Positions 15,145 through 23,714 of a stretch of 64,000 nucleotides of DNA are shown here, piece after piece. Below the pieces are notes generated by a model. The model was not told the origin of the DNA, ran no database searches, and was given only the letters and a program-made list of their open reading frames with translations. The stretch is from the NCBI RefSeq assembly GCF_900167135.1, contig NZ_FUWZ01000001.1, positions 1,722,336 through 1,786,335 of the forward strand, written 5' to 3'. The stretch is from Chitinophaga eiseniae. GTDB lineage: Bacteria; Bacteroidota; Bacteroidia; Chitinophagales; Chitinophagaceae. A program made the translations under genes and the position numbers. Position 1 is the stretch's first letter. Each line of letters opens with the position of its first letter.

Positions 15145-15585
15145 ATGGAAGTCGTCCAGGCAACAGCCATGCACACCAACGAAGTAGCCGTATTATTCGA
15201 TGCATACCGCAGTTATTTTGATCAGGCGCCGAACTTCAAAGGGGCGCTGGCATTTATCAGTGAAAGGATCAAACAACAGGACAGCGTGATTTACATTGTT
15301 TTTGACAAAGATGAGATCGTGGGTTTTGCCCAGTTGTATCCTTTGTTTACCTCGCTGGGCATGAAGCGGGGATGGTTGCTCAACGATGTATATGTGCTGG
15401 ACGAACACCGGGGCAAAGGCGCCGGCAGCGCGCTGGTAGATGCCGCCGTGGAACATGGCCGGAAAACAGATGCCGCCTGGGTGATGTTACAGACCTATGT
15501 AGCCAATACCGGCGCCCAGAAGCTGTATCAGTCCAAAGGCTTCCGCAAAGACACCAACTCCTTCTATTTTTACCTGACGCTCTAA
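15145..15585 (+). CDS. GNAT-family N-acetyltransferase
   Basis: This 146-residue acetyltransferase has the acetyl-CoA loop HRGKGAGSAL after the LNDVYVLDE strand, and the C-terminal part NTGAQKLYQSKGF typical of GNAT proteins. The ATG at 15145 starts a full-length domain; the upstream TTG at 15091 would add residues that overlap a terminator tail. The substrate is unknown. The gene is 24 bases before the NUDIX gene. Confidence 0.9.
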   Translation: MEVVQATAMHTNEVAVLFDAYRSYFDQAPNFKGALAFISERIKQQDSVIYIVFDKDEIVGFAQLYPLFTSLGMKRGWLLNDVYVLDEHRGKGAGSALVDAAVEHGRKTDAAWVMLQTYVANTGAQKLYQSKGFRKDTNSFYFYLTL

Positions 15586-15597
15586 AGGTATTTTCCT

Positions 15598-15605
15598 TTT
15601 CTTTG
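15598..15605 (+). promoter_or_regulatory. Probable -7 element of the NUDIX gene
   Basis: TTTCTTTG followed by CAG differs from TAnnTTTG in one fixed base. It ends four bases before the start codon at 15610. The same TTTCTTTGCAG sequence precedes rlmB. Confidence 0.45.
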
Positions 15606-15609
15606 CAGG

Positions 15610-16170
15610 ATGGACACAACAAAGAATCCCTGGACGATCCATTCCAGCGAGGTCAGATACGATAATAAATGGATACAGGTGATCCATCATGAGGGATTAA
15701 ATCCTGCCGGCGGCCCTGGTATCTACGGCGTAGTGCATTTCAAGAACCTGGCTATCGGCGTCATTGCACTGGATGATCAACAGAACACTTATCTCGTAGG
15801 GCAGTACCGTTTTCCGCTGAAGAAGTTCAGCTGGGAGATACCGGAAGGCGGTGGTCCGCTGGGAGAAGTGCCGCTGGAAACCGCCAAAAGGGAATTGCTG
15901 GAAGAGACCGGGCTGGTGGCCAACCGCTGGGACGTGATCTGCGAGCTGGCAGTGTCCAATTCCGTGACAGATGAAACCGGCGTGGTGTTCCTTGCCAGGG
16001 AGCTGGAACAGCGGACGGCAGAACCGGAAGACACGGAAGAGCTGGTCGTGAAAAAACTACCGTTTGAGGAAGTCTATCAGATGGTTAAAAACTATGATAT
16101 CACAGATTCTATCTCTGTTGTCGCTATCCAGAAAATAAAGCTGATGATGCTGGAAGGGGAGCTGGATTGA
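15610..16170 (+). CDS. NUDIX hydrolase, ADP-ribose pyrophosphatase-like
   Basis: This 186-residue hydrolase has a complete Nudix box in GGGPLGEVPLETAKRELLEE, with the REL and EE residues of the metal site. The upstream strand VGQYRFPLKKFSWEIPEGG matches the ADP-ribose/sugar-nucleotide branch (NUDT5/NudF type). It probably clears nucleoside diphosphate derivatives. It precedes rlmB by 25 bases. Confidence 0.92.
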   Translation: MDTTKNPWTIHSSEVRYDNKWIQVIHHEGLNPAGGPGIYGVVHFKNLAIGVIALDDQQNTYLVGQYRFPLKKFSWEIPEGGGPLGEVPLETAKRELLEETGLVANRWDVICELAVSNSVTDETGVVFLARELEQRTAEPEDTEELVVKKLPFEEVYQMVKNYDITDSISVVAIQKIKLMMLEGELD

Positions 16171-16181
16171 CAGAAAAAGCG

Positions 16182-16189
16182 TTTCTTTG
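16182..16189 (+). promoter_or_regulatory. Probable -7 element of rlmB
   Basis: TTTCTTTG followed by CAG lies six bases before the ATG at 16196. A TTGA at 16167-16170, overlapping the NUDIX stop, is near the position of a -33 element. Confidence 0.45.
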
Positions 16190-16195
16190 CAGCAA

Positions 16196-17002
16196 ATGGA
16201 AAGAAAATTTAACGCTTTCAAAGGTGAAAGAAGATCAGGCGGTCCCAAAAAGTTCGCCAGCCCGCGTCCGAAGCAGTCATCCCTGATTATCGGCCGGCAA
16301 CCGGTGATGGAAGCCCTCAGCAGCGGCAAACCGATAGAACGTATCTACATGCTGCGCTCCGCCACCGGCGATATTATCCCTCAGATCAAAGAAAAAGCGG
16401 CGCTCGGTAATATTCCCATCAATGTAGTGCCGGTAGAAAAGCTCAATGGTCTCACCCAGGCCAACCACCAGGGTGTTATCGCTCTCACCGGCCAGGTTTC
16501 CTATCTCGATTTACAGGATGTGATCTCCCATGTGATTGATCAGGGAGAAACACCACTCTTTCTTATACTCGACGGTATTACGGATGTCCGCAATATCGGC
16601 GCCATTGCCCGCAGCGCGGTGTGTTGTGGCGCCCAGGCGATTATTATCCCCGACAAAGGTATCGCGGCCCTCAACGAGGAAGCCATGAAGTCTTCCGCAG
16701 GTGCGCTCGAAAAAATAGCGATCTGCCGGGTCAACAGCCTCCTGAAGGCGATTGATACCCTGCATCTCAACGGTATCAAAGTCCTCTCCAGTGAAATGGA
16801 AACTGAAATAAAGCTTTACGACTGCGACCTCCGGGAACCGGTGGCCGTGATCATGGGCTCTGAAGATAAAGGCGTATATCCCGCGCTGATAAAAGCATCT
16901 GATGTATTGTTCCGCATTCCTATGGCGGGCAACTTCGAATCGTTCAACGTATCTGTGGCCGCAGGGATCATCCTCTACGAGGCGATGAAACAACGCAGTT
17001 AA
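16196..17002 (+). CDS. rlmB: 23S rRNA 2'-O-methyltransferase (SpoU/TrmH family)
   Basis: This 268-residue SPOUT methyltransferase has the three SpoU motifs: NIGAIARSA, VIMGSEDKGV and FNVSVAAGI, which form the trefoil-knot AdoMet site. A substrate-binding N-terminal domain (IIGRQPVMEALSSG) is present. The size and order match RlmB, which methylates G2251 of 23S rRNA; a tRNA target cannot be excluded. The ATG at 16196 was taken over a TTG at 16187 that is part of the promoter element. Its stop codon is inside a long hairpin. Confidence 0.88.
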   Translation: MERKFNAFKGERRSGGPKKFASPRPKQSSLIIGRQPVMEALSSGKPIERIYMLRSATGDIIPQIKEKAALGNIPINVVPVEKLNGLTQANHQGVIALTGQVSYLDLQDVISHVIDQGETPLFLILDGITDVRNIGAIARSAVCCGAQAIIIPDKGIAALNEEAMKSSAGALEKIAICRVNSLLKAIDTLHLNGIKVLSSEMETEIKLYDCDLREPVAVIMGSEDKGVYPALIKASDVLFRIPMAGNFESFNVSVAAGIILYEAMKQRS

Positions 17003-17103
17003 TTACGAATTACGGATTACGAATTACGAATTCTTTGTAAGTTTGGGTATTCTACATACTGAACAGACCACAATTCGTAATTCGTAATCCGTAATTCGTA
17101 ATT
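17001..17103. repeat. Perfect 32-base inverted repeat of 7-base units (copy B)
   Basis: Arms 17001-17032 and 17072-17103 are exact reverse complements, built from AATTACG units with one GATTACG. The loop is 39 bases. The left arm overlaps the rlmB stop and the right arm ends one base before the start codon of the HMG-CoA lyase gene, so it could hide that gene's ribosome site. Confidence 0.9.
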
Positions 17104-17104
17104 G

Positions 17105-17953
17105 ATGAAGTTAATCGAATGTCCGCGTGATGCCATGCAGGGATGGCACAGGATGATCAGCACGGAAGAAAAGGTAAACTACCTGCAAGCTTTGCTCAAA
17201 GTAGGTTTCGACACCCTCGACTTTGGCAGTTTTGTGTCCCCCAAAGCTATTCCGCAGATGGCAGACACCCGCGAGGTGCTGTCCCGGCTGGACCTCTCCG
17301 GCAGCAGCAGTAAAATGCTGGCCATTGTGGCGAATGTAAGGGGCGCAGAAGAGGCTGTTATTCATGAGGAAATCAACTATCTCGGTTTCCCGTTCTCCGT
17401 GTCTGAAACCTTTCAGCTCAGAAATACCAATAAAACCATTGCCGAATCGCTGGAACAGGTGCAGACCATGCAGGAGCTCTGCCTCAAAAACGGCAAGGAG
17501 CTGGTGGTGTACATCTCCATGGGCTTTGGTAATCCTTACGAGGACCCTTACAGTCCTGAGATCGTATTGCGCTGGGTAGATGAACTGGCAAAAATGGAGA
17601 TCAACATCATCTCGCTGGCCGATACCGTAGGTGTGGCTACGCCGGACGTGATCACCAGCCTGTTCCGCCACCTGATACCGGCTTATCCGCGGGTGGAGTT
17701 TGGCGCCCATTTCCATTCTGCCCCGCACAACTGGGAAGAGAAAGTGCAGGCCGCCTGGGAGCAGGGATGCCGGCGTTTCGACAGTGCTATCAAAGGTATT
17801 GGCGGATGTCCTATGGCAAAAGATGAACTGGTGGGCAACCTGGCCACTGAAAACCTGATCTGGTTCTGCCAGCAGCGCCAGGCGCCGCTAAACCTCGATA
17901 TGACCGCCCTGCAGGCCGCCCAGCAGCTGGCAGACGTGGTGTTTAAAGATTAA
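17105..17953 (+). CDS. Hydroxymethylglutaryl-CoA lyase-like protein
   Basis: This 282-residue TIM-barrel lyase splits HMG-CoA into acetyl-CoA and acetoacetate, or does the matching reaction on a related acyl-CoA. It has the N-terminal ECPRDAMQGW motif with Arg-Asp, the metal-binding HFH (in GAHFHSAPHN) and the signature GIGGCPMAKDELVGNLATE with catalytic Cys235. The start at 17105 is directly next to the hairpin arm. It is followed 3 bases later by the GSCFA gene. Leucine catabolism is the known role of the family. Confidence 0.92.
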   Translation: MKLIECPRDAMQGWHRMISTEEKVNYLQALLKVGFDTLDFGSFVSPKAIPQMADTREVLSRLDLSGSSSKMLAIVANVRGAEEAVIHEEINYLGFPFSVSETFQLRNTNKTIAESLEQVQTMQELCLKNGKELVVYISMGFGNPYEDPYSPEIVLRWVDELAKMEINIISLADTVGVATPDVITSLFRHLIPAYPRVEFGAHFHSAPHNWEEKVQAAWEQGCRRFDSAIKGIGGCPMAKDELVGNLATENLIWFCQQRQAPLNLDMTALQAAQQLADVVFKD

Positions 17954-17956
17954 TAC

Positions 17957-18928
17957 ATGCAATTTCACCTGAGTTTCCCGGTAGATACCATCGAGCCGGG
18001 TATTCAATATACCGACAAGGTCATGCTCATGGGCTCCTGTTTCGCGGAAGAAATAGGGGCTAAACTGCAGGAGCACCGTTTTAATACCTTACTCAACCCT
18101 CATGGCATCCTCTTTAATCCGTTGAGCCTTACCCGGGCGCTGACCACCTACCTGGACGGCAAAATGTATACCCGGGAAGACCTCTTTCAGCACCAGGATA
18201 CCTGGCACAGCTGGGACCACCACAGCCGCTTCTCCGGTACTTCGCCGGAAGCGGTACTGGAGCAGATCAACGCCTCACAGCAGGCTGCTATACAGACGCT
18301 GGAGCAGGCCGACTGGCTGGTGCTGACGCTGGGTTCTGCCCACGCTTATTTTCTCAAGGAAGGAAGCCACCTCGTGGGCAACTGTCACAAGGTGCCGGCA
18401 GCCGGTTTCTACAAAAGACTGCTGACGGTAGAAGAGATAGTGACCGCGTTGGACAACATGATGCACCGGCTGTTTTTCCGTAACCGGAAAGTGAATATCC
18501 TTTTTACCGTCAGCCCGGTGCGGTATGTGCGTGATGGTGTGGTGGAAAATAACCTCAGCAAAGCGGTGCTGCTGCAGGCAGTGCATCATATGGTCAACAA
18601 ATTTTCCCGCCTCTGGTATTTTCCTGCTTATGAGCTGGTGATAGATGACCTGCGCGATTACCGTTTTTATAAGGAAGACATGGTACATCCTAACGAAACG
18701 GCTGTCAATTATGTGTGGGACCATGTTGTGAAATCAGCCATCCACAGCGGCAGTCAGCCGCTATTGCATACCATTGCCGATATCAACAGGGCGGCGCAGC
18801 ACCGGCCGTTTAACCCGGAGAGCGGCCAGCATCAGCAGTTCCGCCGCACTTATGCCGCGAAAGTGAAACAGCTGATGCAGGCGCACCCATACCTGCAGCT
18901 CAACGACCTTCACGATTTTTTTATGTAG
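17957..18928 (+). CDS. GSCFA domain protein
   Basis: This 323-residue protein carries the name-giving motif MGSCFAEEIG near residue 23 and the NPHGILFNP, TLGSAHAY and SPVRYVRDG motifs of the GSCFA family. The family is related to SGNH hydrolases, with Ser in GSCFA as the likely nucleophile and a C-terminal HPNE motif. Its substrate is not established. No signal peptide is seen, so a cytoplasmic place is likely. It is coupled to the HMG-CoA lyase gene. Confidence 0.88.
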   Translation: MQFHLSFPVDTIEPGIQYTDKVMLMGSCFAEEIGAKLQEHRFNTLLNPHGILFNPLSLTRALTTYLDGKMYTREDLFQHQDTWHSWDHHSRFSGTSPEAVLEQINASQQAAIQTLEQADWLVLTLGSAHAYFLKEGSHLVGNCHKVPAAGFYKRLLTVEEIVTALDNMMHRLFFRNRKVNILFTVSPVRYVRDGVVENNLSKAVLLQAVHHMVNKFSRLWYFPAYELVIDDLRDYRFYKEDMVHPNETAVNYVWDHVVKSAIHSGSQPLLHTIADINRAAQHRPFNPESGQHQQFRRTYAAKVKQLMQAHPYLQLNDLHDFFM

Positions 18929-18931
18929 AAA

Positions 18932-19056
18932 TTTTTTGATTTACGGATTTTGGGGATCATAATGCGAAGATTATTATCAAATCAGATGTCTGATATGTCG
19001 GTCTTCGCATTATGATCCCCAAAATCCCAAAATCCCAAAATCCGTAAATCAAAAAA
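18932..19056. repeat. Long hairpin with iterated units (copy C)
   Basis: The left arm 18932-18970 contains TTTTTTGATTTACGGATTTT and then GGGGATCATAATGCGAAGA. The right arm 19002-19056 is its reverse complement with two added CCCAAAAT units. It lies between the convergent GSCFA and MFS genes and could stop transcription both ways. The TTGATTTACGGATTTTGGG part also occurs in copy D. Confidence 0.85.
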
Positions 19057-19072
19057 TCCGTAAATCTTTTAT

Positions 19073-20530
19073 TTAGATTTCCATATTCTTATTGTCTTTG
19101 ATGTATACCAGGCCTATCAGGAAGCAGATAACGGCCACGGCTATAGGATAAATCAGTCCCGCCAGGTGGTTCCCCGTTTTGGTAACGAGGATGGTGGAAA
19201 TGGTGGGTAATAAACCGCCGAAAACGCCGTTGCCGATATGGTACGGTAACGACATGGAGGTATACCGTATCCTGGTAGGGAACATCTCCACGAGGAAAGC
19301 CGCGATGGGCGCATATACCATGGTCACGAACACTACCTGTACAAAAATCAGGAGTACCAGCATGATCATCCGTGTATTGTCTACCGTTAGTTCCGGTTTG
19401 CCGTCGCTGATGCGCAGTATGCTGCCGTCGCTATAGGTATGAACTTTGGTGGTTTGCTGCACCAACTGCCCCTCGTCATTTTTCGATTGGTTGCTTTCAA
19501 TCTTATACAGTTCTGTCAGTTCTGTTTTCTGTTTCACATCGCCGATAGTGTCCATGGCTTTATAGATGGGATAATAAGCCAGGGCGGCTATCAGCATGCC
19601 TGCCAGCATAATTTTCTTGCGGCCGATGCGATCGGACAGGGAGCCGAAGTAGATAAACAGCGGCGTGCCCAGCAGCAGTGCCAGCGCGATGATGACATTG
19701 GACTGCACAAATTCGATGTTCATCGTTTTCTGCAGGAAAGACAGGGCATAGAACTGCCCGGTATACCACACCACGCCCTGGCCCATGGCTGCGCCGAAGA
19801 GAGCTATCAGCACCAGTTTCAGGTTTTCTTTGTTGCCAAAGCTTTCCTTGATGGGGTTTGCCGATGTTTTGCCCTCCTTTTTCATCTGGATGAACAGCGG
19901 GGATTCCTGCAGGCGGATGCGGATATAGTAAGACATGATCACCAGCAATACCGAGAGCAGGAAGGGGATACGCCAGCCGTAGTTGTTAAAATCGGCCGGC
20001 GACATTACCGAGCGGGTGATCAGGATCACCGCCAGGGAGACGAACAGCCCGAGGGTGGCCGTAGTTTGAATGAAGCTGGTATAATAGCCGCGGCGGTTGT
20101 TGGGCGAGTGTTCCGCCACATAGGTGGCCGCGCCGCCGTATTCGCCGCCGAGTGCCAGTCCCTGTAACAAGCGTAATATCAACACCAGCATGGGCGCCAA
20201 TACCCCGATGGTATGGTAGCTGGGTATGAGGCCGATGGCGAAGGTAGAGCCGCCCATGATCAGCAGGGTGAGGAGGAAGGTGTATTTGCGGCCTACCAGG
20301 TCGCCCAGCCGTCCGAAAACGATGGCGCCAAAAGGCCTTACAATGAAGCCCACTGCAAAAGTGGCCAGTGTGGCGATATACGCCAGTTCAGGATTGCTGG
20401 GCGGAAAGAATTTTTCAGAAATGATGGCCGACAGGCTGCCGAAGATGTAGAAGTCATACCATTCTATCAGCGTACCGGCAGAAGAGGCCATGATCACCTG
20501 CCAGATGGTTTTAGTCCCGGTTTGTTGCAT
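19073..20530 (-). CDS. MFS transporter, metabolite:H+ symporter (MHS) type
   Basis: This 485-residue inner-membrane transporter has 12 helices. The EWYDFYIFGSL start, the GRLGDLVGRK loop between helices 2 and 3 and RLLQGLALGGEYGGAA are marks of the MHS family (ProP, KgtP, ShiA). A soluble insert of about 55 residues (near residues 335-385) lies between helices 8 and 9. The solute is likely an organic acid, proline or betaine. The gene stands alone, convergent with GSCFA. Confidence 0.9.
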   Translation of the reverse strand: MQQTGTKTIWQVIMASSAGTLIEWYDFYIFGSLSAIISEKFFPPSNPELAYIATLATFAVGFIVRPFGAIVFGRLGDLVGRKYTFLLTLLIMGGSTFAIGLIPSYHTIGVLAPMLVLILRLLQGLALGGEYGGAATYVAEHSPNNRRGYYTSFIQTTATLGLFVSLAVILITRSVMSPADFNNYGWRIPFLLSVLLVIMSYYIRIRLQESPLFIQMKKEGKTSANPIKESFGNKENLKLVLIALFGAAMGQGVVWYTGQFYALSFLQKTMNIEFVQSNVIIALALLLGTPLFIYFGSLSDRIGRKKIMLAGMLIAALAYYPIYKAMDTIGDVKQKTELTELYKIESNQSKNDEGQLVQQTTKVHTYSDGSILRISDGKPELTVDNTRMIMLVLLIFVQVVFVTMVYAPIAAFLVEMFPTRIRYTSMSLPYHIGNGVFGGLLPTISTILVTKTGNHLAGLIYPIAVAVICFLIGLVYIKDNKNMEI

Positions 20531-20667
20531 TTGCTAATTTTTAAGCGATGGGTTTTGGTTGTGCGTTGAAGCAAAAAAGATAGTAAATAAATATTATGGG
20601 TGCAAGTTTGGGGACAGGAATCTTGAATGGAATAAAGCCTTATCTTTAATAACAGCTGCAATAAACT

Positions 20668-22932
20668 ATGATGAACCAGGGACAGTTACTACATTTCGGC
20701 AGACTAATTTTCGTATTGTTATTCAGTCAGTTGTTTTTCTGTATGGGCGTACAGGCGCAGCAGCCTGCCCCTGACAGACCTAAGATCGGGCTCACCCTCA
20801 GTGGTGGCGGCGCCCGTGGGCTTGCGCACATCGGCATCCTCGAAGCCATTGACAGTGCGGGGCTCAAAATCGATTATCTCACGGGAACGAGCATGGGTAG
20901 TATCGTGGGGGCGCTCTACGCCATGGGCTACTCCGGCGATTCTATAGAAGCGGTGGCCCGGCGGCTGGACTGGAACAGTCTTTTCACCAATCAGCCGGTG
21001 CTGACCGATATTTCCTACGAAGAGAAGGCGGAGTATAACAAATATATTATCGAGATACCGTTTGAATACGGCCGGCCGAAGCTGGCTTCCGGCGTTATTT
21101 CCGGGGAGGCTTTGTGGCTGGAGCTGGCCAAACTCAGCTGGCCGGTGAAGGATAAAAAGAATTTTACCCATTTTGATATCCCGTTCAAATGTATCGCCAC
21201 AGATGTGGCTACGGGCCAGATCGTGACGCTGGATTCGGGCGAGATCGTGACGAGTATGCGTGCCAGTATGGCCATCCCTTCCATCTTCACTGCCGTGAAA
21301 ATAGGGAACCGCAAACTGGTGGATGGCGGCGTGGTCCGAAATTTCCCCGTTATCACTGCGAAGGAGATGGGTGCGGATATCGTGATCGGCTCCAATGTGA
21401 GCGGTGGCCTTCGTAAGGCCGATCAACTGGTTACTCCCTTTGATATCCTGTACCAGCTGGGATTTTATAAAGATGCCGCCGATTTTGAAAAAGCCCGTAA
21501 ACAGTGTGATATCTATATCCCGATCAATGACGAGCTGGAAAGCTATTCTGCTGCGGCTTTTGGCAGTGTGGACTCTATCATCGAGGTCGGTAAGCGAAAG
21601 GGGAGGGCTATGTACCCGGTGTTTAAGCGGCTGGCAGACTCGCTGAACGCCCACCTGGAGAATGTTAACCGGATGCCTTTTGCTGCGGATGTGGAACTGA
21701 GCAGCGTGCATGTGTCGGGGTTGATACATTCCGACGAAAAGTTTTTCCTGCAGCGGTTGCACCTGAAGCCCGGCGGCTGTTACACTAATGTGCAACTGCG
21801 CGAGGGTATCCAGCGGGTGTATGGTACGCGTTTCTACAAGCTGATCACCTACAACCTGCATCCCGAGGGGTATGGTAAATACAGGATGGAGATCGCGGCG
21901 GAAGAGAACCCGCTGACGTATGTGAAGTTTGCGCTCAACTATAACACGCTTACCGGAGCCAGTGCTATTCTTAATCTTACGCAGCGGAACTTCATCGTTC
22001 CTAACTCCCGTTCGTTTGTGAGTGTGGCTATCAGCGAGAACCCGCGGCTGGAGGCGCAGTATTTCAAATACCTGGGGCGCAGCCGTAATTTTGGTTTTGG
22101 CCTGGGGGCGTATTATGAAAACACGGGTCTTACGTTTTATGATGAAGACCTGACGAAGATGCAGCCATACCGTAATAAATATGCGAACGTAGACATCAAC
22201 CTACAGTATTCTCCCGGTGGTAACGTTGCTTTTGGCGCCGGTACCCGGTGGGAGTATATCAAATACAAACCGCAGTTTTCCCCGTTTGTGGAAGTGAGGG
22301 GCAGCACCAATCAGCTGAACTCTTATGCTTTCCTGGGGGTGAATTCGCTTAACCGTAAGATGTATCCTACCAGTGGGGTGTTGCTGAATATAGAGGGAGG
22401 GTACATTTACAACCAGCATTCCGGTATCACCGTCAACAATGGGGGGGCGCCGCTGAACCTGGACAGTGCCGGGATCCGGTTTAATAATTATCAGCGACTG
22501 GTCGTTAATGCCAAATACTATGTGCCGCTGGGGGTGAAATCGGCGTTGGCGTTTGATGGTAATGTGGGTTGGAATTTTAACTACAATGAGTCGGTGGTGA
22601 GTGGTTATGTTGTGGGTGGTATGAACAAGATGATCCGTAACCAGGTACCCTTTGTGGGAGTGTTTGAAGGAGAAGTGATTTCCTCGAAGGTGGCGGCGGT
22701 ACAGGCGGCGTGGCAGTGGGAGGTGGTGCGTAATATTTATGCGATACCACGGGTAGGGGCGGCGTTGTACAACGGTAGCCTGCTGGGTGCAGAAAATAAA
22801 TACAGCGGATTAACCGGATACGGGCTGGGAGGCGGTTACAGCAGCCGGTTGGGCCCCATAGAGGCTACTATGATGTACAGTGACCAGTCCGGCAAACTGA
22901 AGTTTTATGTGAATTTAGGGTTCAATTTTTAG
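20668..22932 (+). CDS. Patatin-like phospholipase with BamA-type barrel (PlpD-like, T5dSS)
   Basis: This 754-residue protein combines a signal peptide (to about residue 30), a patatin domain (about 38-240), a POTRA segment (about 345-410) and a C-terminal outer membrane barrel ending in GFNF. The patatin site is complete: oxyanion loop GGGARG at 46-51, Ser75 in GTSMGS and Asp219 in VDGG. This matches type Vd autotransporter lipases, common in Bacteroidota. The barrel should hold it in the outer membrane with the lipase outside or in the periplasm. TATCTTTA at 20641-20648 may be its -7 element. Confidence 0.92.
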   Translation: MMNQGQLLHFGRLIFVLLFSQLFFCMGVQAQQPAPDRPKIGLTLSGGGARGLAHIGILEAIDSAGLKIDYLTGTSMGSIVGALYAMGYSGDSIEAVARRLDWNSLFTNQPVLTDISYEEKAEYNKYIIEIPFEYGRPKLASGVISGEALWLELAKLSWPVKDKKNFTHFDIPFKCIATDVATGQIVTLDSGEIVTSMRASMAIPSIFTAVKIGNRKLVDGGVVRNFPVITAKEMGADIVIGSNVSGGLRKADQLVTPFDILYQLGFYKDAADFEKARKQCDIYIPINDELESYSAAAFGSVDSIIEVGKRKGRAMYPVFKRLADSLNAHLENVNRMPFAADVELSSVHVSGLIHSDEKFFLQRLHLKPGGCYTNVQLREGIQRVYGTRFYKLITYNLHPEGYGKYRMEIAAEENPLTYVKFALNYNTLTGASAILNLTQRNFIVPNSRSFVSVAISENPRLEAQYFKYLGRSRNFGFGLGAYYENTGLTFYDEDLTKMQPYRNKYANVDINLQYSPGGNVAFGAGTRWEYIKYKPQFSPFVEVRGSTNQLNSYAFLGVNSLNRKMYPTSGVLLNIEGGYIYNQHSGITVNNGGAPLNLDSAGIRFNNYQRLVVNAKYYVPLGVKSALAFDGNVGWNFNYNESVVSGYVVGGMNKMIRNQVPFVGVFEGEVISSKVAAVQAAWQWEVVRNIYAIPRVGAALYNGSLLGAENKYSGLTGYGLGGGYSSRLGPIEATMMYSDQSGKLKFYVNLGFNF

Positions 22933-22940
22933 AATCTTCG

Positions 22941-23031
22941 ATTTTTTGATTTACGGATTTTGGGATTGTTGGGAGGGCTTGGTTGTGTTGGCTATTATCC
23001 GCTAAATCATAAAATCCGTAAATCAAAAAAA
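22941..23031. repeat. Long hairpin with iterated units (copy D)
   Basis: Left arm 22941-22961 (ATTTTTTGATTTACGGATTT and one more T) pairs with 23011-23031. It fills the gap between the convergent patatin and miaE genes and shares its arm sequence with copy C about 4 kb away. Confidence 0.85.
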
Positions 23032-23040
23032 TTCAAAATA

Positions 23041-23637
23041 TCAGTGCATGCGGTCGCCCCGCACTTCAATGTTTTTCAGGATGTCGGCTTCCATTTTCAG
23101 CCATTCTTCCCATCTTTTGCGCACTTTTTCTTCCGGGAAATATTCGTTGGCCAGATCGATAAACAGCCGGTAGTGGCCGGCTTCGGAGATCATGAAGCGG
23201 CGATAGAATTCGCGCAGGTATTCATCTTCGAGTCCTTCGCTGAGGAGCCGGAACCGTTCGCAGCTGCGGGCTTCGATGAGAGCGAAGATGAGGAGGGCGT
23301 CGAGGAAGGCGTCGTCGGCATGACCGCCTTTGACGCGGTTGTCCATGAGGGCGTTGACATAGTCGTCTTTCCTTTGTTTGCCCAGCGGGAGTCCTCTTTT
23401 CTTCAACTCGGCCAGTACCTGCCGGAAATGTCCCCATTCCTCCGTAACGATGGGCGCCAGTTCCTGTACCAGTCTTTCCCTTTCCGGATTGCGCTGGATG
23501 AGGGAGATGGCGGAGGAGGCAGCTTTCTGTTCGCAGTAGGCATGGTCCGTGAGGATGTCCTGCAGTGAGATCGCTGCGAGGTTCACCCAGCGGGGGTCGG
23601 TAGGTAATTTTAATCCGAGTATGGATACTTTGCTCAT
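23041..23637 (-). CDS. miaE: tRNA 2-methylthio-N6-isopentenyladenosine hydroxylase
   Basis: This 198-residue diiron protein hydroxylates the modified adenosine at position 37 of some tRNAs. The ferritin-like four-helix bundle shows the metal motifs EQKAAS, EWGHFRQVL, EARSCERF and SEAGHYRLF with correctly spaced Glu and His. Length fits the family. It is monocistronic, convergent with the patatin gene. Confidence 0.92.
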   Translation of the reverse strand: MSKVSILGLKLPTDPRWVNLAAISLQDILTDHAYCEQKAASSAISLIQRNPERERLVQELAPIVTEEWGHFRQVLAELKKRGLPLGKQRKDDYVNALMDNRVKGGHADDAFLDALLIFALIEARSCERFRLLSEGLEDEYLREFYRRFMISEAGHYRLFIDLANEYFPEEKVRKRWEEWLKMEADILKNIEVRGDRMH

Positions 23638-23714
23638 GTTTTCGCTTTCTGGTATTGATTATTTTTGTTGTGCGAAGATAGTATTGAATCTGTTAATTTG
23701 CTAAAAGCCCATAT

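Noticed and set aside
17001..17103. Possible CRISPR-like repeat array
   Set aside because: The units are 7 bases with no spacers and form two inverted arms, so this is a hairpin, not an array. No CRISPR array was seen in the window.
19439..20167. 242-codon open frame antisense to the MHS transporter
   Set aside because: Composition is His/Gln-rich, typical of a reverse reading of membrane helices.
20719..21861. 380-codon open frame antisense to the patatin gene
   Set aside because: It lies within the patatin domain coding strand, has no recognisable domain and no promoter; shadow of high-GC third positions.
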